From: Haliscomenobacter sp. | GTDB taxonomy: Bacteria; Bacteroidota; Bacteroidia; Chitinophagales; Saprospiraceae | Length of the DNA stretch: 64,000 nt | Direction of reading: 5' to 3' | Assembly: GCA_016707205.1 (NCBI GenBank) | Contig: JADJHZ010000024.1 | Span: forward strand, 1 to 64,000 | Shown here: piece after piece, positions 51,164 through 60,987 of the stretch | How positions within the stretch are numbered: position 1 is the stretch's first letter | Layout: every line of letters starts with the position of its first letter | Notes under the pieces: model-generated | The model's input: the letters and a program-made list of their open reading frames with translations, nothing else | Database searches by the model: none | What the model was told of the DNA's origin: nothing | Position numbers and translations under genes: made by a program

Positions 51164-51284
51164 ACCTGGGCTGTAATTTTGACAAACTGCACGCCTTTTA
51201 TTTATATTGGGTCAATTCCGTTGGTGCTCCAGCCCCTTTCGGCCGGTTGCCCGGCGCGCTGGAAGACTAGCGGATTGAGGGGGC

Positions 51285-51348
51285 TGTACTTCAGGTACTG
51301 GTAGTCCATGCCGGGGACTTTTTTCTTGACGAGGCGGTCGGCGGCGTC
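51285..51348 (-). pseudogene. 64-bp RHS scrap
   Basis: This stretch differs at one base from the full-length gene near 57279-57342 (its coding part is KKKVPGM.YQYLKY). It is a recombination leftover between the nuclease gene and module 1. The flanking ~120 bp (51164-51284) hold nothing I recognise. Confidence 0.8.
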
Positions 51349-51374
51349 AGCAATAGAAAATATTACGTATAAAA

Positions 51375-51947
51375 TTAGTAAGGAATTAGGTCCGTTCTTT
51401 TAATTACCTCATAGAGGTCCCTATTTGTAAAAGATGAGTTACGGCTGGCATCCATACCAAATACGGTTATTATTTCCTTTTTTATCTTAAAAATTTTAGC
51501 AATCAGGTAAACATTGCCATGAAAAGCAGCGCTATAAAAAATATATTCAGAAATAAAATAATTAGAACCGGACATCATACTCATTTGAGTTGCTCCTGAG
51601 GCTTTCATTTTTATAGAAAAAGCATCTGCGTAATACCTTAAAGTTCCGCCGCCCTCAAAATGATAATCACAATGTTGAAAAATGATATAGATATTATTTT
51701 CCTTGGCCTTGAAAATCCGATTCCGAGATTCAGGGTCTATTGGCCAGAAATAGGAAATGGAATCAACTTCTGAAAATTCACTTAGGATTGGCGCAATGGC
51801 CTTTATTTCCCACTTTCGCCTATCGCAGTTTAGTACAATTTCAACATTGTCGCAACATATGGATTTTTTGCTGTTTCCACAGGACCACCATATCCCCATT
51901 ACAGCCCAAAGAAAAAAATAATATTTTATTGATTTTTTAAAAAACAT
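51375..51947 (-). CDS. Candidate lipoprotein immunity protein (orphan RHS module 1)
   Basis: The protein has 190 residues. The N-terminus MFFKKSIKYYFFLWAVMGIW followed by WSCGNSKKS has a lipobox-like Cys near residue 23, so it may be membrane-anchored. The rest is beta-rich (SISYFWPIDPESRNRIFKAK, YIIFQHCDYHFEGGGTLRYY). It starts 3 bp after the stop of the orphan module at 51951. AT-rich codon use contrasts with the RHS core. No known family was recognised. Position argues for immunity to the toxin of module 1. Confidence 0.55.
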   Translation of the reverse strand: MFFKKSIKYYFFLWAVMGIWWSCGNSKKSICCDNVEIVLNCDRRKWEIKAIAPILSEFSEVDSISYFWPIDPESRNRIFKAKENNIYIIFQHCDYHFEGGGTLRYYADAFSIKMKASGATQMSMMSGSNYFISEYIFYSAAFHGNVYLIAKIFKIKKEIITVFGMDASRNSSFTNRDLYEVIKRTDLIPY

Positions 51948-51950
51948 GTT

Positions 51951-54233
51951 TTATTTTTTATGATAATTCACTTTGGGCGGTTGATTATTTGGTTGAAACC
52001 TCTTTTTCATCTTCTCTGCGTATTGGCGGGAGAAAGTCTCATGGCATGTTATCAAATCATAAATTGACTTTGTGGAACTTTTAGGGTTATTAATAAGTAC
52101 GTCTCTTATGTAATTGCCTTCAGCCATAAATCCACCTCCGATATGACTGATGCCTGCTTGGTGGCCAGCTCCATGAAATAAAAAAAATGCTCCTGCTTCC
52201 CCGTCGGATGAAGTTCTCAACCCTTTTTTCCAGCGCCCCAAAGTACTGGCGTCTATTGCTGTCACACGGCCACCTGAATTGCCTGGATTTTCAGTTACTT
52301 CAGGCCATTCATCACCAGAAGTTCGAAATTCACTACCTGCCTTTGCGTTTTTGTCTGTTAACGTTTCATATGTTGATTCATCAACTTTTCCAGAAAGGTT
52401 TTTCTCCGCGAACTCTCCAATTTGTTGTTTATCACTTCCAAGTATTGCAACACCATCCGTTGCGTCAATTTTGGAAATATCAAAGTTATCCCCGTTAAAG
52501 ACAGAGACTTGAGTTTTTAGACCTAAGGTGCTAAATAGAAGATTTGCACTCTTTACAAATTCATCAAGATCAACGTTCTTATCTGCACCATTCAAAACAA
52601 GTAAATAGATAATATTATCCATCCCATTGGGATCCAAAAATAAGATGGGATTATTCATAGCATAAGAAGCAGTAGAATAACTATAATACTTCTCCGCCAG
52701 CGGATCCACCGCCCCCCATCTTCCCAAATCCGGCATATACCACCGGGCCCCATAATCGTACCATCCCAGCCCCCAATCTTCGTTGAGCTCCTTGCCGTTG
52801 TACTTGTAGCCGTTATCCCGCGCCGCATCATTCATCCAATGGCTACCGCCATAACTCAGGCCAAAGGGATAGTAATGCAGCTCTTGCAAGATTTCATTCG
52901 TCGAAGCATTGCTCGTCACCTCCACCATCCCATCGCCGTCCTTATCCGCAAATAGCAGCCGGGTGCTGCCGAGGTGGTCCCTCAGGGCGTACTCCTTGCG
53001 CCAGGAAGGGGTGTTGCTGGCATCCACGTTGAGGTTGAAGTAGCGCCCCTCCTCGTGGTAAATCGCCTCAATCCGGAACGTTCCTGCCGCCGGGGTCTTG
53101 CGGTACTCAATGCCGCCGGAGTAGTCCTGCTCGTACTGCACCGTGGCGCCTTGCTTGACGATCTTTCGGAGCTTATTGCCGGAAGCGTCGTACACGATCT
53201 CGATGGTGTTACCCGAGCTAAACGTTATTAGCTTAGGCAAATTTAAGTGATTATAGGTTATGGTGCTGATGCCTTTATACGAATCCGATTTCAGGTTGCC
53301 GTTGCCGTCATACGTATAGCCGGCGCCGGATCCTGGTTTGAAGCCCTCGGATTTGCCGCTGGCGTCGGCTACGGAAGTGAGGCGGTTGGTACCGGCGGCG
53401 TAGGTATAGGCGAGGTTGTCGATCTGGCCGAAGGTACACGTGCTTTGGATGAAGCCCTGGCGCTGCAGCGTGCCGATGTTGCCGCGCAGGTCGTAGGTAA
53501 GGGTTTCGTTGAAGCGGTTGGAGGCGGTGGCCGTGCCGCTGGTATTGACATCGAAATAGGACGCCGTTTTCAGGCGGCTGAGGGTGTCGTAGGTGAAGGT
53601 GTAGGCTTGCCGTTCGCGGCCGCGCACGCGCCAGGCCATCTGCGCGATGTTGCCGCCCTTTTGCAGCGTGCCGCTCAGGCCGCTGATCGTGCCGCCGGTG
53701 GGCGAAGAGGTCGTGAAGAGCTGATCGTAGCGCAGCTCGAGGTAGAACAAGTCGTTGTCTTCGGGATGCTTGACCAGGGGCGTGCTGCCGGGGTTGGGCA
53801 TCGAAGGCGAGCAGGTAGCGCTCAGCGCCAGGCTGGACCCTGTGGCGTTTTTGGTGTTGATGGCCGTGAGCCAGTCCTGGTCGTTGTAGGCGTAGTCTAC
53901 GCTTTGGAGCCAGCCCCAGGTGCTGCCGTAGAGGCCGGCATGGAGGTTGCGCTCGATGAGGCGCTCGCGGAAGTCGTAGTTGTATTCCGCCAGGTGGGTA
54001 CGGCTGGCCGGGCCATTGAGCTCCAGCAGCAGGCCGGTTTTGCGGCCGGTGTGGTCGTTCCAGTACTCGGTTTTGATCGTCTGATTGCCGGTACCTGCCG
54101 CTGCCCCCGGCTGATGGGTGCGCGTGGCGGTAATCAGGAAATCGGCGTAGTCGTAGGTGCTGGCCACCGTTTCGGCGCTGGTGGAAGCGGTGTTGAGGTA
54201 GTTGTTGCCCTGGGTCTGGGTTGGAGCCTGGTG
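51951..54233 (-). CDS. Orphan RHS core with unique C-terminal toxin domain (module 1)
   Basis: The frame opens at 54233, just inside the point (54221) where identity with the full-length gene begins; no start codon or RBS is evident, and the first GTG/ATG is at 54167. About 530 residues are RHS core ending GRWGAVDPLAEKYYSYSTAS and DPNGMDN. The unique ~200-residue tip has FLFHGAGHQAGISHIGGGFM, in which HGAGH resembles a zincin HExxH without the Glu, and ITCHETFSRQYAEKM. Its activity is unknown. This copy has the A5 run (53848-53852) that is A4 in the full-length gene. Confidence 0.7.
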   Translation of the reverse strand, partial: HQAPTQTQGNNYLNTASTSAETVASTYDYADFLITATRTHQPGAAAGTGNQTIKTEYWNDHTGRKTGLLLELNGPASRTHLAEYNYDFRERLIERNLHAGLYGSTWGWLQSVDYAYNDQDWLTAINTKNATGSSLALSATCSPSMPNPGSTPLVKHPEDNDLFYLELRYDQLFTTSSPTGGTISGLSGTLQKGGNIAQMAWRVRGRERQAYTFTYDTLSRLKTASYFDVNTSGTATASNRFNETLTYDLRGNIGTLQRQGFIQSTCTFGQIDNLAYTYAAGTNRLTSVADASGKSEGFKPGSGAGYTYDGNGNLKSDSYKGISTITYNHLNLPKLITFSSGNTIEIVYDASGNKLRKIVKQGATVQYEQDYSGGIEYRKTPAAGTFRIEAIYHEEGRYFNLNVDASNTPSWRKEYALRDHLGSTRLLFADKDGDGMVEVTSNASTNEILQELHYYPFGLSYGGSHWMNDAARDNGYKYNGKELNEDWGLGWYDYGARWYMPDLGRWGAVDPLAEKYYSYSTASYAMNNPILFLDPNGMDNIIYLLVLNGADKNVDLDEFVKSANLLFSTLGLKTQVSVFNGDNFDISKIDATDGVAILGSDKQQIGEFAEKNLSGKVDESTYETLTDKNAKAGSEFRTSGDEWPEVTENPGNSGGRVTAIDASTLGRWKKGLRTSSDGEAGAFFLFHGAGHQAGISHIGGGFMAEGNYIRDVLINNPKSSTKSIYDLITCHETFSRQYAEKMKKRFQPNNQPPKVNYHKK

Positions 54234-54314
54234 CTAACTCTCACAACGGGAGCTAGTATAACTTGGGAATTTTTTCACAAACCAAGTTTTTTAACAATAC
54301 AAAGTCTTCATTAT

Positions 54315-54761
54315 TCATTTTTCTCCAAAAAAGAAAGTATATTTTTTATTTCCTCTATCGTATAGAATTAAGGATTTTTGGGAATTTATAATAAATGCAA
54401 CTGAATACGAATGCCAAAAAAATTTCTGCCAATTATTTTTATTAGGAATTTTGACATAAAATCCTTCTTCGTCAAGTCCTATTTTCAATCCTTCTGGATA
54501 CTTTTTTGACTGCTCAGAAGCAAAACGTATAGCAGAAGAAACTCCCAGAATATAATCAATAAAAATTAGAAGAAATAAAATGGAAAGAAAAATCATTCCT
54601 AGCCAAAATTTTAGAGAAAATAGAATGGCTACTATTATTAAGTAAAATAGAAACCTAAAGGGATTTCTCTTTATCCGTAGTTTCCACTCTTTCGTATCTT
54701 TAATCAACATTGACTTGATTATATTGATTAGCCTAGCATTCGGTTCGTGAATAGTTTTCAT
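54315..54761 (-). CDS. Membrane protein, candidate immunity protein of the full-length RHS protein
   Basis: The protein has 148 residues. Two hydrophobic helices (FRFLFYLIIVAILFSLKFWL and MIFLSILFLLIFIDYILGVS) are followed by a short soluble domain (FYVKIPNKNNWQKFFWHSYS), the arrangement of YcxB-like proteins. It starts 6 bp after the RHS stop at 54768 and is AT-rich relative to the RHS gene. Position and size fit an immunity protein, perhaps acting at the membrane. The toxin mechanism is unknown, so this is inference. Confidence 0.6.
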   Translation of the reverse strand: MKTIHEPNARLINIIKSMLIKDTKEWKLRIKRNPFRFLFYLIIVAILFSLKFWLGMIFLSILFLLIFIDYILGVSSAIRFASEQSKKYPEGLKIGLDEEGFYVKIPNKNNWQKFFWHSYSVAFIINSQKSLILYDRGNKKYTFFFGEK

Positions 54762-54767
54762 ATTTCT

Positions 54768-57700
54768 TTAAAATCTTGGGTCATCAAAATTACCAAAAAA
54801 AAGATCAAGGACATGCTTCCATTTTGATTTTGATTGATTTTTGGATACTGGAAATTCAGGAGGATTGCCTCTAGATGTTGACATTTTAGAAAAATCAGTT
54901 TTTTCTTCTTTCGCTAATTTCAGGAATTTTTTCGGCTTAAATGTTCCCCCTTTTTGAACTACCTTTTTAATGCTATTCCACCAAGTTTCTCCCTTTGGAA
55001 CTCTTCCGATCCCCGGTGTTGGGGCTGTTCCGCTCAATGGTGTCACGTCTACCTCGCTACCATCTCTGAGCGTTGCTGTCGAAGTCTGCCCGAGAACCAA
55101 ATTGCCCTCCGTTTCAATATTGATAACATCATTGGGTGTCGCCAAAACTGCTGCCATTACGCCTAAGTCACCCCCCAAATCTGAAATAGAGGTACTTTCT
55201 TTTCTATTATCAATGGAATAAGATCCATCGGAATTGTGTTCGATCGTACTCCTGCTTCCGCTAGTGAACAATTTACCGATAAAACTCTGAGGTCTTATCT
55301 TGATATTGTTTTCTTTAGCGTACTTTCTCGCTGCTTCTTCACTTTCAAAAAGCCCATCGGGGTCTGTGTAGCTTATAGGGTTATTAAAGCCATATCGGTA
55401 TGGCGTCCAATCAGGGGCATCTTCCGCCAGCGGATCCACAGCCCCCCATCTTCCCAAATCCGGCATATACCACCGGGCGCCATAATCGTACCATCCCAGC
55501 CCCCAATCCTCGTTGAGCTCCTTGCTGTTGTATTTGTAGCCGTTATCCCGCGCCGCATCATTCATCCAGTGGCTGCCGCCATAGCTCAGGCCAAAGGGAT
55601 AGTAATGCAGCTCTTGCAAGATTTCATTCGTCGCCGGATTGCTCGTCACCTCCACCATCCCATCCCCGTCCTTATCCGCAAAGAGCAGCCGGGTGCTGCC
55701 GAGGTGATCCCGCAGGGCGTACTCCTTGCGCCAGGAAGGCGTGTTGTTTACGTCCACATTGAGATTGAAATACCGCCCCTCCTCATGGTAGATCGCCTCA
55801 ATGCGGAACGTACCTGCAGCCGGGGTCTTGCGGTACTCGATGCCGCCGGAGTAGTCCTGCTCGTACTGCACCGTAGCGCCCTGCTTCACGATCTTTCGGA
55901 GCTTGTTGCCGGAAGCGTCGTAGACGATCTCGATGGTGTTGCCGGTGCTGAACGTGATCAGCCTGGGCAAATTTAAGTGATTATAGGTTATGGTGCTGAT
56001 GCCTTTATACGAATCCGATTTCAGGTTGCCGTTGCCGTCATACGTATAGCCGGCGCCGGATCCAGGTTTGAAGCCCTCGGTTTTGCCGCTGGCGTCGGCT
56101 ACGGAAGTGAGGCGGTTGGTACCGGCGGCGTAGGTATAGGCGAGGTTGTCGATCTGCCCGAAGTTGCACGTACTTTGGATGAAGCCTTGTCGCTGCAGGG
56201 TGCCGATGTTGCCGCGCAGGTCGTACGTGAGGGCTTCGTTGAAGCGGCTGGAGGCGGTCGCTGCGCCGCTGGTGTTGACGTCGAAATAGGACGCCGTTTT
56301 CAGGCGGCTGAGGGTGTCGTAGGTGAAGGCGTAGGCTTGCCGTTCGCGGCCGCGCACGCGCCAGGCCATCTGCGCGATGTTGCCGCCCTTTTGCAGCGTG
56401 CCGCTCAGGCCGCTGATCGTGCCGCCGGTAGGCGAAGAGGTCGTGAAGAGCTGATCGTAGCGCAGCTCGAGGTAGAACAAGTCGTTGTCTTCGGGATGCT
56501 TGACCAGGGGCGTGCTGCCGGGGTTGGGCATTGAAGGCGAGCAGGTAGCGCTCAGCGCCAGGCTGGACCCTGTGGCGTTTTGGTGTTGATGGCCGTGAGC
56601 CAGTCCTGATCGTTGTAGGCATAGTCCATGCTTTGGAGCCAGCCCCAGGTGCTGCCGTAGAGGCCGGCATGGAGGTTGCGCTCGATGAGGCGCTCGCGGA
56701 AGTCGTAGTTGTATTCCGCCAGGTGGGTACGGCTGGCCGGGCCATTGAGCTCCAGCAGCAGGCCGGTTTTGCGGCCGGTGTGGTCGTTCCAGTACTCTGT
56801 TTTGATTGTCTGATTGCCGGTACCTGCCGCTGCCCCCGGCTGGTGGGTGCGCGTGGAGGTAATCAGGAAATCGGCGTAGTCGTAGGTGCTGGCCACCGTT
56901 TCGGCGCTGGCGGAAGCGGTGTTGAGGTAGTTGTTGCCCTGGGTCTGGGTGGTGCGGCCGTAGGCGTCGTAGGTGAAGGTGGTATGCAGCCAGGTACCGC
57001 CGCCGGTGGAGCCCAGCACGCGGGATTCGGTGCGCCGCACGCGGCCCCGGTACTGCGGGTAGGTCGTGAGCGAAAGCTGCGTACTGCCGTCGAAGCCGTC
57101 GTAATAGGTTTTGATCTGCGATTCGGCAAAGGTAAACGCCGCGTTGGGGTCGGCAGGGAAGCCTGCCACCAGGCCCGACTCCAGGATGCGGCCGTAGTCG
57201 TCGTATTTGTAGCCCAGGCACTGGTTGGCTGTCACCAGGTTGCTATCTCTGGAAAAGACCAGCAGGTCGCGCGTGTTGTACTTCAGGTACTGGTAGCCCA
57301 TGCCGGGGACTTTTTTCTTGACGAGGCGGTCGGCGGCGTCGTATTCGTAGGTATAGATCAGATCGGCGCTCGTAGCCGTGGCGCCGGGCGGGATCACCCG
57401 GATGAGGCGGTCTTTGCCGTCGTATTGGTAATAGGTATCCGCATTGGCGCTGCCGGAGAGTACGCGGCTAAGGACGAGGCGGTCCCGTTTGTCCTTGTAG
57501 GTCAGGCTGACGCGGCCGTCGGGATCGGTCGTTTTGGTTTCAAACAAGCTGCCGGCCGGATACGTTACGCTGGCGCCTGGAATGGCGATGGCGGCGGTAT
57601 TGGCGCCATAAGCCGTTGCGGTGGCGTACCCTCCGGGAGGCGTAACGGAGGTGACGCGGCTGAGTGGGGAGTTTTCGTATTGGGTAGTACTAAAAGGCGT

Positions 57701-60700
57701 GCCGCCGGTGACCGGCATGTAGCTCCCGTCTTCGTAGGCGCTCTGGTAGGGCACATAGGTTTTGACGACCCGGCCGTAGGCGTCGTACTCCTGGGCGGTA
57801 GCGATATCGTTGTAGCCAAAAAGCTGATCGTTGGCCCCCCGGGTAGGCTGGTGACGCCAGCGCACCGTTTGTATCGGCCGGCCCAGGCCATCGAGGTACT
57901 GCCAGGTTTGCTGCTGGGTGAGGTTGCTACCCCCGACCGGGGTGAACGTCGTACTGGTGCGCACGAAGTTGCGCGGGTTGGAGGCGTCTTTATACTGGTA
58001 CTGGTATTTGGTTTTGACGTTGCCGCCCCGGGCCAGGGCGGAATCCAGGCGCATCAGGCCATTGTATTTGAAGGTAGTGATCTGGCCGTCTACGTCTTTG
58101 ATGGTATATAACAAGCGCGAACTGGCATAGTAGCTATACTCCCAGACAAACGCGTTGAAGGTGCGCTTCTTTACCTGCCCGCTTTCCCATTCGTAGAGTT
58201 CATCATGAGCCCACCCCTCCTTGCGCATCGATTTGATCAGGCCGGTAGCGGCATACATGGTCTTCACCGTGCCTTTCAGGACCCAGGCCCCGGAGGTAGG
58301 CGCCCCGTTGGTCCAGGTCATCTCATAATTGTAGAATTTGTAAGGATACGGCTTATTGCCCGATCCAGGAGTTGTGGTGGGGTTGCCGCTGGCATCGAAA
58401 AGGCTGTATTCGGTTTTCGTGCCGGCGACCTGCGTAGTGCCGGCGTAGGTTTCCTGCACCAGAGGCACGCCGATGATCCGAAAGCCGATGAGGGTAGTAT
58501 GGTTGAGGTCGTGAGCAAATTTGGTGAGCGTTTTGTACTGCACCCCATCGCTGTTGGTCATCAGGCTGTAGGTAGGCTGGGTGACGTTGGCGTTGCCAAA
58601 CGTATCGATCAAGGTGCTGCCAACCTGAGCCGTCAGTACGCCCGAGTCGTTATAAAAATACCGGGTTTCGGTGGTTTGGATGCGGCGCTTCCAGGTTTGC
58701 TGTAGATCATAGGTTCTTCGGCCCCATTTAGAAGGAGCATAAAAACTTTCCAAACAAGGAGGATTACTTGGTACCCAGCCAAATGGATGAAACGTATAAT
58801 AGTTTCCAGTAAAACAAAGGACTGTTAAATTATTTTGGTTCTCATCGGGCTCTACGATAAATCCTGTAAAGGATTTATGGTTGCCCAAGTTTGCAACTGT
58901 CGTATCTGCCTCATATTTATATATGATTTCTTGGATTTTTTTACCCTGGTCGTTGAACATTTCCTGTTTTAGCAAGTCTCCGTTGTTGCGGTCCTCATAA
59001 TCATAAACGGCATTATTTCTATAATGATACACCGTTTTACCAGCAAAAATTTCTTCTACTCTGGAGTAGCCAATATGGCTACCTTGAAGGGCGCCAAAAA
59101 CGGAGCGGGTAGTAGTATAAAGCGTTATATTCATAAAGGAATAAGTGTGAGCTGTTAAATGGCAGCCATCATCTTCTCCTCCTGCTTCAGGATAATGTTC
59201 GTAATAGGTATATTCATGATATCTAGGCTCTCTTAGAAGTAGACCGCTTGAAGCTACCGGATCGCTAGGGCTAAATCCTTCTTTGATGTAAAGAAAACTC
59301 CGGGTGAAAAGTAAGGTCCCATCGTGATGGTAGTTTTTAACCGATTTTATTCTCAATCCTCCTGCTATGCGGTCATCGGTGTTGCAAGCTCCAGGAGCTG
59401 CTGCCACCTTGTGGGGTTCATATTCAAAATCTGAATACCCTGCGGTAGGGTATTTGATCCTAGTAAGAACTCCGACTTTCATTTTTATGGGGTCAGGTTC
59501 CCGATCTGCTTGTCCGCCCAAATATGTTTGCCCTCCGCAACCTAATGTTACTGAAGGAATCAATGAAGGCATTGTGTTATTGTTATAATACCCCCAATGG
59601 TCTATGCAATTAGATTCAGGATCTGGAAGTGAGCCAGGTTCATAAGTAAATTCATGAGGTTGTTTTGCGTTACTCGGATTGTTGTACTGCATTTCTTGAA
59701 AACTAACCAAGGTTAAACGGTTGGTGGAACCTGAGTAAGTTAACTTATAATCGATTAAGGGGTTCATTGTTCCCCCAGTCCCACGAAAAAGCCTAATTAT
59801 ATCGAGTTTTTTGCCATTATAGGCATAGGGAAACGAGTTAACGGACGAGATAAACTCCAATTTTTCATTTACAACGCCAGCTTGTTTATAGATGATGGAT
59901 TGTAAGAATCTTCTATTGTAAATGTTTACAGAAGTTATTCCTGCTTCATTATACGTTGGGTAAATTGGGCTAACAACAATATTGCCACAACCGTTTTTAT
60001 AGACTGTAGTACCATCACCATAAGTCATTGAAAAATTGCTATAAGAATTCGAAGGAGGAGAGAAAGCACTACTTTGGGTTTCATAAGAAAATTCAATGAC
60101 TTCCGTCCCTGTGACATTTGTTATTTTGGTTAAAAACCAACTTGAATTAAATACATAATATGATTGGATCTGATAAACAACTTCTTCATAAATTTGTAGT
60201 TCGGTTCGTTCCGCCGCATTAAATTCATAGCTGTTGCCGTATTCGTCTTTAATCGTAAAAGATAGAATATCGTCAGTTACTGGATCAAATATCGGGGTTA
60301 TCTCAACATCCTTTTTATCCTTCTGGTAAATTTCCTTATAAGGATTGATGTAAAATTTACCCGACTTGCTTCCAAAGTTAAAGTAAAAATTATCGGGTTG
60401 GGTTTCGATTTCACCTCTGGATACTTTATACATAAAATTATAATCCTTAATCATATTGGAATTATAATCTGTGTAATAAGTGATTGTATCCGCTTTTCCA
60501 AAATAATTATTTTTTAAATCTGGGTTTCCTTGGGCACTTCTGGTAATTACCCCTCCTGCTTGAAGCGTCCACCCTAATCCAACCCAAGAAGGTAAATTGT
60601 CAATCTTGTTGCCGCTTCCATCATAAACAAGTACAGATGAATGAGCCAAACTGTTTCCTTGAATGGTATGGATTGGAATTGAAAGGTTTAATGCCCCAGT

Positions 60701-60937
60701 ATAATAATCGACTTGAAAATCTCCATATTTTCCTAAAGACGCCGCTTCTGGGGTGGTTGGTACGACTATTTTTTTCAGCAAAAAAGTTTGATTTCTCATG
60801 TCTTTTTCATCTGGCTCCCACTGAGCAATTAATGGAAATCCCATTGAAAGGAAAATACCAAGATAAAAAAGCTGAAAAAAGGGATTCTTTATGCGAAAAC
60901 GAAATTGGCTGGGTTGAACATAGGGGAGCGATTTCAT
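54768..60937 (-). CDS. Full-length RHS repeat protein (polymorphic toxin), one-base frameshift near 56580
   Basis: The coding path covers 60937 to 54768, about 2,056 residues if one base is restored at the A-run 56578-56581. The first 1,440 residues hold a signal-like N-terminus (NPFFQLFYLGIFLSMGFPLI), an SpvB/TcdB-like N-terminal region (DYYTGALNLSIPIHTIQGNS) and YD/RHS repeats such as YEYDAADRLVKK and YKYDDYGRILESG. The RHS core ends GRWGAVDPLAEDAPDWTPYR, YTDPDGLFES. The unique ~200-residue tip (KGETWWNSIKKVVQKGG, then SKWKHVLDLFFGNFDDPRF) has unknown activity. RHS proteins form a shell around a C-terminal toxin. The immunity candidate starts 6 bp downstream. Confidence 0.85.
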
Positions 60938-60987
60938 AAAAAAGTACAGTTTGGGAATAATTAATTGAGGTTATGTTGAAAACAGCA

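Noticed and set aside
56633..58111. Plus-strand ORF of 492 codons, with similar ones at 53247-54365 and 55977-56534
   Set aside because: They are antisense shadows of the RHS core. They recur only because the RHS DNA itself is repeated.
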